Position numbers and translations under genes: made by a program. The notes under the pieces were generated by a model. The model did no database searches. It was given only the letters and a program-made list of their open reading frames with translations, and was not told the origin of the DNA. A stretch of 64,000 nt of DNA from assembly GCA_034509925.1 (NCBI GenBank), contig CM067532.1, positions 3,676,142 through 3,740,141 of the forward strand, written 5' to 3'. The DNA is from Hirudinaria manillensis. Taxonomy: Eukaryota; Annelida; Clitellata; Hirudinida; Hirudinidae. This document shows, one piece after another, positions 35,401-46,103 of the stretch. Numbering within the stretch: position 1 is the first letter of the stretch; the number at the start of each line of letters is the position of its first letter.

Positions 35401-36080
35401 TTTAAAGGGTCACTCGTGTGTCGTGTTGAAGAAGAACATCTCTGGGAATGCAAACAACTCGGGGCATATTCACCTCATATTCTCATCAGTACCCTGATAT
35501 ACTTTAATACCAAATATTTTCTGCTGAGATCTTCACATCAACATGTTAAACTGTCCTTCTCAAACATTATCAGGCAGTGCAGAAAAACAGTTAATCAGCC
35601 TAATAAAAATGGAAAAAGTATTTTTCTCAGATATTGCTGCCCTACTCTTTCAGGTTGCCAATATACTGACATTTATGACAGTTCATTAAACTATAAATGT
35701 TTATGATTGCAGTTTCAGGAGTTACTGAATCTCATCAGAGAAAACGAAAGGATGATTTTTCACTCTTAGAACAATCAGAAAACCTTGAAAATCCTATGAG
35801 GTGTCCTGTGAAACTCTATGAATTTTACATATCCAAGTGGTGAGTCTAACTTCTTGCTGATGCAATTAAAGCATTAAAATAGAGAATTTATAATTCCAGC
35901 CCTGAAAGCATAAAGAATAGAAGTGATATATTTTACTTAATGCCTGAAGGTTCCTGCATCCCAGATAGTCCTGTTTGGTATACCTCTCAACCTTTAAATC
36001 TGGAAGGCATATCTAAAATTTTCCACAGACTTCAGGTCATTAGAGAAATTCAAGAAGCGCTTTTGTCTAACATTATTTAA
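32418..36080 (+). CDS. MYM-type zinc-finger protein (ZMYM2/3/4, woc-like), N-terminus incomplete
   Basis: Exons with joining phases: 32418-32541, 32611-32674, 32737-32906, 32967-33146, 33209-33343, 33478-33822, 33882-34008, 34068-34237, 34302-34404, 34470-34565, 34644-35138, 35209-35334, 35408-35653, 35713-35839, 35900-36080 (about 895 aa). Exons 3-6 carry a series of MYM fingers with C-x2-C and C-x3-C pairs (WCTICKK, CITCGNQ, CIMCGAA, CDNCQKS). A Pro-rich linker follows (PLHPMPPPLPTIIP). The C-terminal half is the DUF3504-type domain of ZMYM2-4 and QRICH1: KFSYGVNAYKHWV, EVRKPNGEEY, VEEEHLWE, RCPVKLYEFYISK. Family members act in nuclear chromatin-repressor or SUMO-linked complexes; woc in insects is a chromatin and telomere factor. 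Small introns (50-70 bp) alternate with longer ones. The stop overlaps a poly(A) signal. Which paralogue it is, and the N-terminus, are open. Confidence 0.85.
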
Positions 36081-36085
36081 ATAAA
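36080..36085 (+). promoter_or_regulatory. poly(A) signal overlapping the ZMYM-type stop codon
   Basis: The stop TAA (36078-36080) is followed at once by ATAAA, making an AATAAA hexamer at 36080-36085. If used, the 3' UTR would be only some 15-30 nt. Confidence 0.4.
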
Positions 36086-36964
36086 TTAGTACATGACAAG
36101 TAAAATTCTTACCAAATCTATGATGATTTTATTTTTGTTGTCACAAACGTTACGTTTATTAAAGAATCATAATTATTGAGAGAAATCTTTTGTAGGTTAT
36201 GAACTAGTGACCTCAGATAGTGAGCGAGTAGGGCTAAGTTTTAGTCAGGAGTGGGGGGAACTAATGGGGTGGGAGATGTGTGTATTGTTATGGGCGTTTC
36301 CATTTCCTTTCAAAATAAAAGCTTTGATATTAAATTAAGAGGGAAAGTTTTTTATGAGAGCTTTTTTTTCAATTTTCATAATGTGGATGTTTTCTGTTGT
36401 GCGTTGTACTCTGTCAAATTTTTTCCTTTGTAATCACTATATTTAAGATTTTGTGCGATGGCTATGGGAAGTACTCTTCCAAGAAAGTGCGCATTTCAAA
36501 CCTTTCGAGACTAAGATAGGGTGATTGCTGGTGCTTCTACTCGACAAACTTATTCTGGGATCATTAAAAAGCCAAGCACCAGGCAGCTTATTCATTGCCA
36601 CAACAGGCGCTGGCCGATGGATTTGAGAAGCTCCCAATCTGTGGACCGCTCTTGCTATCGACTGATAAACCTAATCAAATGCTCTGATCACATCAAAGAG
36701 GTTCAATGTTTGCTTCTGTTCTAGCCGATTGCACGCTTGCACCTCACCAGATTTATCTGCCGCAGTAACTTCTGGATGGTGCTCCATGTGCGCTTGGATT
36801 CCTCGTCGTTTTTGCTTTCTACAGGCTCCTCGCTGCGTGCATCTCCTCCAGAGTGAAGGACCTGCCAATCGCGAGGCGCTCGTCGGCCTCGAGAAAGTCA
36901 GACAACTCGATCTCCCCATTCTCATGCATCTTTCCTTTGCAAGCAGAGCTTTCTAGATCTCGAA
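36086..36964. other. non-coding stretch with unresolved repeat DNA
   Basis: The first 350 bp hold nothing recognisable. From about 36430 to 36960 base composition rises in GC and minus-strand frames open and close every 60-80 codons, as in transposon relics. It probably continues the LINE copy at 36965-37372, but no motif decides it. Confidence 0.3.
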
Positions 36965-37372
36965 CAGCTCAGCATCCTCTTGCAATATTTAAATAGTTTG
37001 GCTGCTGTGTTTATAAGAGCTATGGGTTGCCAGCTCCAGTGAGTGTCTAGAGTCCCTCTGTAGAGAAAGACTTTAAGGGACATTCTGAAGCAATCTGGGA
37101 CTAGGAAAGCCCCCTATATCTATTAAAGAAAGCTGCCAGAATGAAAGCTTTTGGGTATAATTTCTTCCAGTGCATGTACCTTAGCTGATCCGGCCCAGGT
37201 ATACTGTTATTCTGCCCCTTTAATCTAGCCCTATTCTTCGGCCAATGAAAAGTGGAAATCGAGCAGATCTAATGCTTCTTCAAGCTTCTCTTGTTCCACT
37301 GCCTCTGGAACAGGCTTCTGGCAGTGTACTTACTGTAATTTGTGTGCCTCAGGACTTATCTCCCCATTCCCC
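36965..37372 (-). mobile_element. LINE family A, second copy in tandem (N-terminal reverse transcriptase part)
   Basis: The minus strand reads GPDQLRYMHWKK and then WSWQPIALINTAAKLFKYC, which is the first conserved block of a non-LTR reverse transcriptase (WRPIALxNTxxKLF). It lies downstream of, and in the same orientation as, the later catalytic part at 37374-37981. The two must therefore be separate copies joined tail to head, not one element. Confidence 0.5.
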
Positions 37373-37373
37373 T

Positions 37374-37981
37374 TCAAGCTCTGTCTTCAAGCACCCAAAC
37401 TTTGAACCGCCCTTGCAGCGGCACCGCCTCGATCGCTTGCAGACCCCTTATGGTTTGTTGAAGTATGGCGCCTTTCATACTCTTGTCGGTGAGAGATGCT
37501 TCGAAAACCCTTCCTAAACATTTCACCGGTTCTTCGGATACTGTGGGGATACGCTGCTCCTCCACATCGAAGAACCTGCGAATTTTCTCCCCGACCAGGG
37601 CGATACTTCTGGATTTCGCAGACTTGAAAGCCATTCGACACCACCCTAGAAGGTCGTCCAACTTGTCCAGGGTATTTTGGACAACCTTCTTCCTGTTCAT
37701 AATAATTCTAATTAGGGTAGTATCATCTACGAATGCCTTGATCGGAGGCGTGTACACACCTTTATCAATGTGCGTCTCTGGAATAAGAGACCCGCTGTCT
37801 TCAGTAGGATTTGCAAAGCCAGTACGAATAGGGAAGGGGAAATTGTGCACCCCATACCTATTCCCACATCGAGAAGCACCCACTTTGTTGTGTGCGACTT
37901 GGTGGAAAACCGCATCATGAACCCGTTAAAGTATTCCTGAAGGATGTGAATAACGGGCTGAGGCACACGATGGGCCTCCAA
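37374..37981 (-). mobile_element. LINE family A, reverse transcriptase core fragment
   Basis: Minus-strand frames give GIGMGCTISPSLFVLAL (substrate-binding block), then IKAFVDDTTL (FxDD catalytic motif), LDKLDDLLGWCRMAF, KSRSIAL, VKCLGRVFEASL and LQGRFKVWVL, all in the expected order. One frame change occurs between 37727 and 37883. This is the best-preserved reverse transcriptase of the family in the window. It lacks both the N-terminal blocks and the C-terminal endonuclease. Confidence 0.75.
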
Positions 37982-38215
37982 TGTTTTTCATGGGAGCTGG
38001 TGCGACACTGCATTCGTTAATCCCCACAAATCCCTTGACCCTAAGCGCCTCTGCTACTGGGGCATACTGACAAAACACTTAAATTGTCATTTTTCTATGA
38101 GTGGCCGTAAAGCATATTTCTATGCCTAAAAATGATTTTTTTTGTTGAATTTACACTTAATTCTAGTCGCACCTAATCAAAGTAAAAAAAAATTAACATA
38201 TATATTCTGAGTGCA
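37982..38215. other. interval between LINE copies
   Basis: AT-rich except for the first 80 bp, which probably still belong to the LINE copy. No gene seen. Confidence 0.3.
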
Positions 38216-38470
38216 TTATACATATAATCTTATTTTGGTCTTTATATGACTTTTAAAATCAAGGTTATCGTTAAAAAAAAGTGGGTAGGTTATAAAGTTT
38301 CTTCTATCACTGTACTTGTTTAGCTTTTCTTGCCTTTCCTCGGTAATGCCATCTTCGTCGTTGTCGAATGGGCATGTGACGTCTATGATGATGGCTTTGA
38401 AGTCCAGGTCGAACACGACGATATCCCGCCTGGAGATTGATGTGATGATGAGGACGAGAAGGTTCAGGCA
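38216..38470 (-). mobile_element. LINE fragment, restriction-like endonuclease (R2-like group)
   Basis: The minus strand encodes DLDFKAIIIDVTCPFDNDED followed by EERQEKLNKY. The D(V)TCPF block followed by K-x3-KY is typical of the PD-(D/E)xK endonuclease at the C-terminus of R2/R4/NeSL-group LINEs. It differs in sequence from the endonuclease of the adjacent copy, so it is a second related element. Confidence 0.55.
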
Positions 38471-38526
38471 TGTCTTATTATTTTTTTCTTTCCTTTATTG
38501 GCCCAGCAAAAACTCACAAAAAGCAA

Positions 38527-39816
38527 TCAGTTCATAATCCGATTCAATAATTTTAGACCAATGGGTTTGGGATATCCCGTCAGACCATCGAAAAAAAGGA
38601 CTTTCAAGTCGTTCTTAAGAGTCAATGTACATTCACAAATGTCATACAATTCAGCTCTTCTTTTTCCTTCTTCTCCAGGCGTTATTTTTAAAGTTCGCCA
38701 AATCTTATGGGTCTCCTGCATCGTTTTTATGGAGGTCCACATGAGGAACCTCCTCGAGACCCCAAACCTTCCAAGACTCTTCTGTTATTGCTCCTCTCCA
38801 GTTCAGGACCAGGGCGGTGATGGCACCTTTCTGACTCCGTTGTTCCGGCATCGGATTATTTTCTTTTATCCATTGGTGGATTCCTGGAATGTCATACTTT
38901 GCAACTTTTGAAACATGTATTTTATTCAAGTCGTCAGTATCCGATGCCACTGCCACGTCACACACAATGTATGTGGAGCCTTTCCATGCGCACAAATCAT
39001 GAAATTTTGTTCAATGCTGGTAGCGAACCCCATCTTTTCAAGTTTTTTTTCTTAATATTGCCAAAATGGAGTTGTTTCTGACATGTCCAGAACAATCGGT
39101 AACATGGCACCGCTGTATAATATGGCCCAGCGACTCCTCAGTCCGGCATCCAGCAGTACAGAGAGTGCTCAAATACAGCTTGTATCTCGATTCCCGCACC
39201 GCGGCTCTAACCTTCACGCAGTTGATCCATTGATCTGACGTCATTCTGCTAATTCCATCGATTAGCCATTCGCTTGGACCAATGGTGTTTGAAAATTGTT
39301 GGAGTCCATATATGTCAATTCTTATATATGGAATTCATTTCCAAAGTTGAAGGATTCCGAGACCTCCTAGTCGGACTGGGACATACAGGAATGCATTGGG
39401 GACGTCCTTCGGCAATTTCAACCAATGTCGAACTGTTCGTCTAATGGCGACGTCGGCGGCATTCAAAGACTGCTTATTTTTTCGAAGCTGAGATGGAGAA
39501 CAAGGCCAGACATGAAATGAGTTCTGAGAATGTAGAGTCGTTGATGTGGTTCCAAATGGGCGCGTGAAATGGAGTGTAGGTCTTTTTGAATTTTTTCTGC
39601 TATTGATGCATATTTTAATCGTGCCCCAATCTCAATACCAAGATATTTGTAGGTTTCAATGATATTTAGTGCAGTGATTTTCGTGTGTTGCACTTCAAGA
39701 TATGGTTTGCCTCGGTTTGTCATTCCCTTATGGAACATCAGTAATCGCCACTGACCACTAACCACTGACGGTTTGCCCATAATCTTTGAATTCGTGGGAG
39801 CATGGCATCGCAGCAT
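38527..39816 (-). mobile_element. R2-like non-LTR retrotransposon, 3' half (RT thumb, CCHC, endonuclease)
   Basis: In minus-strand order: the reverse transcriptase thumb (ETYKYLGIEIGARL, then PHQRLYILRTHFMSGLVLHL); RHWLKLPKDVPNAF and VRLGGLGI; a Cys/His knuckle (CTAGCRTEESLGHIIQRC, C-x3-C-x7-H-x4-C); then an endonuclease region (YIVCDVAVAS, HVSKVAKYD, ALVLNWRGAIT). This architecture and wording match R2-clade elements. The 5' part with the catalytic YxDD is missing, and the frames at 39463-39816, 39038-39244 and 38705-38995 differ, so the copy is dead. It does not lie in 28S rDNA. Confidence 0.7.
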
Positions 39817-39940
39817 TCAGCAAACAATTTATATCCGTCATGCATCTGTTTCCAAAATCATGGATCGACAAAAATGGCAAAATGGAGATCGCAAGTGGAG
39901 ATCGCAAGTGTACTGTATTCACTGTATATCTATTTATTTA

Positions 39941-40306
39941 CTAGTGGTGCCCAGCCACGCGTTGCTGTGGCTTGGTCTAATTAATTTTATAAGAAAGAAA
40001 TTTTCAAATATGTTTATTTTTACAATTTAACAAATTTGCTTGAGGGTTACTATAGTTTGAGCTTTCTAATGTCTCGCTAAAGTTTATTTATGCAGATTAG
40101 GCAATGACGTTATCGTGGCAAGATGGTCGGATTTTCGAAAAAAGCGTATTTTTACATGATATAGTTGTGGCATTTATATGAAACCTATATACAAACACTC
40201 CTCTAATGGAGTACTATGTTGTGTCAAAATTTCAAAGCAATTGGTCAAGCACTTTCAGAGAATATTTGCATGTTACAAACACACATTGCATTTTTATTTA
40301 TATAGA
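39941..40306 (-). mobile_element. Helitron, non-autonomous, complete (366 bp)
   Basis: On the minus strand it begins TCTATATAAATAAAAATGC (5' TC, at 40306) after an A, and ends CTAG (39944-39941) before a T. This is the A|T insertion and TC...CTRR signature of Helitrons. Some 10 bp before the end is a hairpin, GCCAC-AGCAACGC-GTGGC. There is no coding capacity. Other copies or fragments are at 30.6, 45.7 and 52.3-52.7 kb. Confidence 0.8.
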
Positions 40307-40414
40307 TTCAATATGTAAAGTGCAAATGTAAAGAAAAAATTAAATACGTTTTGAAAATATAATAAACGCCATATATTTTCGATTTGAACCAACCAATTGA
40401 AGCAACTAAAGTAG

Positions 40415-41170
40415 TCAATTGATTAAAACTTTTGCACGAGCATTCTGACAGAGATCTTCAGAGGATTGGCTCCCTCGACAAGCGTTTCGGATCTGAATCC
40501 TGACACTCTCGGGGACTGAACCGCATCCGGTGATCAAGCGGATGTCCCTGCCAGCTTCTTTCTTCCGATAACCAAACATCAACGACTTCCGACAAACAAC
40601 TAATACTCGCGCCGCCATTTCAAGAAAAATAATGCGGCGGCTTCGCCGTCCGAAAAACCATCAAATTCGCTATTGCAGCGCTTCTTATATCACTTTGGTG
40701 TGAATGCCTCTTTCTTGGCCTTAAAATGGAGTCCCTGTTTTGGTGGGGTGGACAGGGACTTGATTGCCTCGCAGTGCCTGAGGCTTACCTTCGGCCCTTC
40801 GTGGTCCAAATCCAGTAAGAAGCCGATTCTGCGGATTCGGCTATTCTCTGGACGAACTGCTTGGTTTGCCTGTTTGTAAGGCCTATTTTCCTGAGAAAGG
40901 CGTAGGTAGACTTGCCTACCAGCCCTCTCGCTCCGACTTCTATTGGCAACACACGGGCGCTGTAATCTTTCCCCTCTAAATACATCTTCAGCTCCTCGTA
41001 CCGGTCGCTCTTCAGAGCATTGCTGACATCCATTCGGTCCTCCCACGGGACCGTTAGCTCGACCATGATGACGGAATCGGTTGCTGCCGACACCAGCACC
41101 AAGTCAGGCCGCTTGCCGCTCTCCTGCTAGCACCTGGTGGTAGTGCCTTTGTACGTGCAACAGGATCGTA
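40415..41170 (-). mobile_element. LINE family A, C-terminal restriction-like endonuclease and 3' end
   Basis: The minus strand reads VLVSAATDSVIMVELTVPWE, then KSDRYEEL, PIEVGARGLVG and KSTYAFLRKIGL. The (PD)...ELTVPWE...KxxRY series is the endonuclease of this LINE family and is shared with the copy at 54.2-54.7 kb. The 3' part continues to about 40415 in another frame (RDIRLITGCG). GC content is well above the neighbours. The reverse transcriptase is missing. Confidence 0.7.
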
Positions 41171-42135
41171 CTGACGATGGAAATTTTGCAATTTACTAAT
41201 CTCGATGTCACTAATTTAATTGATTATGATAAACCATATGAAATTTTTAAATAATAAATTTTATAGGAAGGCTATATTGAGGGGCTATATTTTGTCTTCG
41301 GCTATTTTATCGGGGCAATTGTCACAATGTAAAAACCTATTTCTGGAGCTAAATTAGTTATTCATTGTCTGTAAATGTATCTTGCATTATTGAAACTTCT
41401 CTACCTGGCACAGTTTCTTGCCAAAATAGATTGTAAAAAATTTTCCGCACTAGTAGAAACGCACAATGGCATTTTTGACTAGCGCACTAAAATCATATTT
41501 CGAGGCCAACCATTTCTACAAAAAAAGACATGTATTTGTCGATCTCATCCTTCTCTGCATGCGTTAATTACTTCTGTTCTTTTGTCAGCGATGTCCGTCA
41601 TATCAAATAATTTGTATAATTGCTATATCAAATATTTCAATAATTTTGCTGCGATATAATCGCTTTCGCAACCGGGACTGCAACGCCAGAGAGCCCAGAT
41701 GGGGACCGCATGTGGAGGCCGTGGGTTTTGATTTTTGTAGTCATGTTTAAAGTGGTTAAACTGGCGGTATTATAAGCTTATAGGATAATACCATATTATA
41801 ACCGAAAATCACTAATTTTTTTGTATAAAATTTCAGTTTTTTTATTTTTACTCATTCAAAATTACCCCCCCCCCTCCGCCACCTCTGGCACAAACAGGTC
41901 ATAATATCAAATGTCTTGGTCTCATTTTTATTGATAGAGATTTTAAAAATTTATATATATATAAAGTGTAGTAGTTCTTGTAATATAAAATTTATTAAAT
42001 GAAGACTATTTAAGTTTATATCGATACTATGGTTAATGGGCGAAAACATATCGTACGTTTACACTTGATGGTGGGGAATTGGATGATCAAAAATACCTCA
42101 TAATTTGGAACTAATTTACGTAATTTTTTTATATT
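41171..42135. other. POLR3E upstream region, non-coding
   Basis: AT-rich, with a run of ten C at about 41867-41876 followed by CTCCGCCACC. It presumably includes the POLR3E promoter and 5' UTR. The ATG at 42136 is preceded within 15 bp by AATTTTTTTATATT. No other gene is recognised. Confidence 0.4.
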
Positions 42136-43839
42136 ATGGTGGACATGAATAAATCGAACGAACTGGAAGATGATCCAATTGTTGCCGAACGCAATGTTTA
42201 CCTATCACACCATGTTGCTAGGAAACTTTTCCTTTTAGAATATATGCCTCGAACAAACGATAGACCATATGAATTGAACGGTTCTCAGGTCAAAGTCAAG
42301 CCGAACATTCCAAAAGTGGAAATGAAAATTCCGATGCAGGGATGCGGAGATTATATATGTGATGAGAATTTTAATTTAATCCTTTCTTCTAAAAGGCCGT
42401 CTCTCAAAACACAAAATTGTGCCTTTGGAGTTTACATAAATGATGAGTTTCATCTCTGCAGTCTCCCAGAAATTTTACAAATGTACCCTGATATCAAGAA
42501 TATTGCTGATTCAGAAAACAAAGAAGATGTAGTGGATGAAGAAGAAGAGGACAATAAAGTAGTTACATTTATCACACCTCGAATTGCAGCCAGAGTTACT
42601 GAAGCAGAGAAAAACCGAGAACTTGCATCATACCAATATCTCAGAAACAGGGAGGATCAGGATCCATGGGTTGATGTTATCTGCAAGGCTGCTGACAGTC
42701 ATGATATCTCTGACATCACTCAAACATCATCAACATCATCTAAAGTTCCATCAGAAATTTACATGACTTCTGGCAAATATTTTGAAGTGTGCATACCACA
42801 TATTGGTGATGGAACTGAACAAATGCCTAAAAGAAATGCTCAACCTCCTGTAAATTCAATTATATCAGGTAGTTAATTTAAAACAGAATTTTGGAACATA
42901 ATAATAAGACATAAAGTTGCTAAAATAATTTCTAACTAAATACAGATTTGCTTTTAATGTGTATTCACTAATTATTATAACCAAATTATTTCAAATTTCT
43001 TATTATTTGTGTTCACATGCATAATAAAGATTGCATTTGGTTTTAGATATCTATGTTGATAAGAGTTGTTAAAGTCATGCAATATGATAATCTTAAAATT
43101 TATTTCCTTTAAAAGGTACCCCAAGTAGCAATAATGAAGTTGTGTCAGAAGAAGTATTGGTGAACTTAGCAAGAGAAAAATTACAGTCTCGCACTGTTAT
43201 GTCTCTTCAACAATTTCAAAGCCAGGTGAATATGGCAGTCTACTCTACTAAGACAAAGCAAGAATTGGAGGAAATTATCATTAAAGCTGGTGGAGTATAT
43301 CTTTCAGCTTCAAAGACAAATCCAATTTATACCACAAAGACAAAAGGTGACAAAAAAGATCCAGTGAGAGAATGCCTTGTCAATATGCTGATAGACAAGC
43401 CTGTGCTTAAGATGAATCACCTAAGATCCACACTAAATAAAAAGGGCCTAGAGCATATATCAGAGAATGAATTGAAGTTGGTATTAAAAGAATATTGCAC
43501 CACAAAAGGGGGATCGTGGATTTCAAAAGGTATCTTTTCTTTTAGTTCTTACAGGTCTTATTTAGACATAGACCTGAATTTGGAATGACATATCAGGTCA
43601 TATTATTTGATCATCTGTAACATTGGATATATTTATGCTAATAATGAGGATTGCAATCATTTAATTTCTGCTTCTATGTTTGTAACATTTAAGAAGAGGT
43701 TGAAGATGACTTAGATGTTACTCCAACATTTGTTATTTAAATATTCATTGGATGTATTTAAGATGTAGTAAGACCACACATTTTAATTTCAGCTCAAACA
43801 TTTGAAGAAGATAACCAGAAATCTAAGAAATCCCGGTAA
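42136..43839 (+). CDS. POLR3E: RNA polymerase III subunit RPC5 (POLR3E-like), three exons
   Basis: Exon 1 is 42136-42868, exon 2 43116-43529 and exon 3 43793-43839; all junctions are phase 1, giving about 397 aa. The N-terminal half shows the RPC5 dimerisation region: LEDDPIVAERNVYLSHHVAR, KVEMKIPMQG, a short display of FGVYINDEFHLCSLPEILQM, an acidic run (VVDEEEEDN), then ASYQYLRNREDQDPWVDV. The C-terminal half has the winged-helix-like tail (PVRECLVNMLIDKPVLKMNH, then KEYCTTKGGSWISKG). RPC5 with RPC4 helps polymerase III terminate and re-initiate on tRNA and 5S genes in the nucleus. It is shorter than the human protein (708 aa), as in many invertebrates. An alternative last exon at 43694-43740 (acceptor ACATTTAAG) would also join in frame and end EDDLDVTPTFVI. 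Confidence 0.8.
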
Positions 43840-43882
43840 AGTGTGTAATTAGTGACATCACATGGTTCATACAAATGAAGCG

Positions 43883-43888
43883 AATAAA
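43883..43888 (+). promoter_or_regulatory. POLR3E poly(A) signal AATAAA
   Basis: AATAAA 44 bp after the stop codon at 43837-43839, a normal position for the cleavage signal. Confidence 0.55.
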
Positions 43889-45140
43889 TCTTAGCTTAAT
43901 GTTTTGAAATTGTTCATTAGGACACATAAAATTATGGGTTTTAAAATGTTGGTATCTACCAGTGACCATTGTAGTTATAATGTACATTCATGAAGATAGG
44001 AATTCCATGTTTTATTCTCAAATATCAAGTAGTAGACTTTATATTCATTTTGGCATTAAATCACTTTAACACATAGTTTGGACTTCCCTGCATAATTAAA
44101 ATTTTTGAGTTATATAAACATTATGGGCTATCCAATAATAGGAAAGGGCTATAAATTTATTTTCTGCGATTAAAATGAACTTTAAACTAACTTTAATTGA
44201 TAAAAAGTTGAAACACTTAATAAAAAATATATTTTGAATTTAATAATAATGGCTAATGGTAGATAAAGAGCAGTTTGATACCAAGGGTTGGGCCAGTATG
44301 TATTGTGTATCATATACATCAAAATTTATTTAAAAACCAAAGTTATTGTGTTAATGTTAACATTTTGACAATTGGAAATAACTTTTTCGGTATATCACAC
44401 AATAATCTCTAGCAAATCAAGGTTATCAAAGGTTTGATTTCAAATGATAGTTATAAATGGTGAGCCATTTTAAGATTATTAACCAAGTTTTATGTGACAT
44501 CATCTTCATCATTGCTGAGTACCATCATATCTGAGAACTAAGTTGGTTGCTTTTCATTGATTCTTAAAGCAAACTATAAATCAACGCCAACATTTTTCTG
44601 TGACTTCCTCCACGACCCAATGGCACGGAACCCCATTTGTATCCATGCATGGCTCCACCACTTCATGTTTGCCATTTGTTACTATGGTAACGGTGTTTTC
44701 CAATGTGACGTGCAGTCAGGATAGGATGTTTATTTAGCATTTTAAAAATAAGTGTACATGAAAGAATTAATGAAAACTGTAAATGTTTTTTTATTTAAAT
44801 ATGTCTGTTCATCAATTTATTTATTAATGTCTCTATTGGTCTTTCCCAAAAATTAATTAATATAATATATAAACAACATATCAGAGAATAAAAGTGGAGC
44901 ATTGGAGTGACGTTAACAAAACAATAATGATTAGAATACAAGGAAAACAGCAACTACTCAAAACATTTCATATGCCATTTAATAATAAAAGGCTAAAAGT
45001 TATGTCTGTCTTTATTTCATTTACCGAATAATTAAAAATGACAATGGATAATTATTATTGTTGTATACTATTCTAATAATAAATAGTTTAAAAGTAAATA
45101 TTTGTCACATTTTCTTTCTAAAAGTGAATATTGGATACAC
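43889..45140. other. intergenic stretch between POLR3E and the acid phosphatase
   Basis: AT-rich and without recognisable exons. A GC-richer block at 44580-44720 has no open frame of note and may be an old repeat. Confidence 0.4.
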
Positions 45141-45148
45141 AGTCTAGA

Positions 45149-45713
45149 GCAGTACTGGTTCTTAACTGGTGTTTCGCAAAAAAATTAAATAAAATGATGA
45201 CATCCCGGCAAACACAGCCTGGGGAACCCGCGGGGGCTGAAGGCGGATTAACCTTTTTTTCCCCCATCAGCCAAACAATTTTGATGTTATTTAGTTGGAA
45301 AATTTTCGCTAAAATAGTCGTTAGTGCAGAAGAAATTATTTAATGTGAATGTGCTCAATAAATAGCGCTTGGAACTATTTAAAGTGAGTTTTCACTAATT
45401 AACGGCTAAACAAATGGGCGGAGCTACGCCTGTTGGAGTGCTATCTTTCCGCACTCTGAATAAAGGGCAGTGGGCGGGTTGCTATCTAATAGCAGGGGGG
45501 CCCGCGCGGGTCCTACAAATACGAAACCTACAAAAAAGCGGACTTTTACAGATTTGCGGGAGGGTTAACGAGATGTGTATTTAGGCAGATTCTAATAAAT
45601 TAAATAACAGCAAAAATGTGCGTTAACTTTGTGGGAAAATGTTGATTTCAGATGGGAAAGCGACATTGGGGTGTCGCCAATTTTTTCAAAAATGTTAGGA
45701 ACCACTGATCTTT
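45149..45713. mobile_element. hAT-like non-autonomous element with 8-bp target duplication
   Basis: The 565-bp unit is flanked by exact 8-bp duplications AGTCTAGA (45141-45148 and 45714-45721). hAT transposons duplicate 8 bp, often with central TA. The ends resemble hAT termini: the left reads GCAGTACTGGTTCTTAAC, and the right, reverse-complemented, CAGTGGTTCCTAACATTTTT. The interior is strikingly GC-rich (AACCCGCGGGGGCTG, GGGCCCGCGCGGGTCC) in an AT-rich neighbourhood, with no long frame, so it must rely on a transposase elsewhere. Confidence 0.65.
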
Positions 45714-45724
45714 AGTCTAGATGA

Positions 45725-45847
45725 AAAGGCTTAAAATATCGTAACCCTCAAGCATTGTGAAATTGTAAAAATAAACATATTAGAAAATTTCTTTCTTATA
45801 AAATTAATCAGACTGAGCCACAGCAACGCATGGCTGAGCACCTCTAA
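45725..45847 (+). mobile_element. Helitron fragment, 3' end
   Basis: Plus-strand relative of 39941-40306: it shares AACCCTCAAGCA and TTTCTTTCTTATAAAATTAAT, then the hairpin GCCAC-AGCAACGC-ATGGC and the terminal CTAA followed by T (45844-45848). CTAA fits the CTRR rule. The 5' part is missing. Confidence 0.6.
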
Positions 45848-46103
45848 TGTCAAATATTAATTTACAAACAGTTATTTACAAATAAGCAATGTGAATAATG
45901 TATTTCAACGCTTAATTATATTCACGTCTCATCTGACAGGTCCGAGAATGAGTTTTTCAAATGAAATTCTCGAAATCATGTGATCTGCGTCGATGTTTGC
46001 GGGGTGTCGTCAATGGGTTTTACGTTTTCATATTTATATTATATAATCGGTTGCGGCTTCATAATTTTAATTAAAGGGTCACATTATTTTCTTACGTGTG
46101 AAC

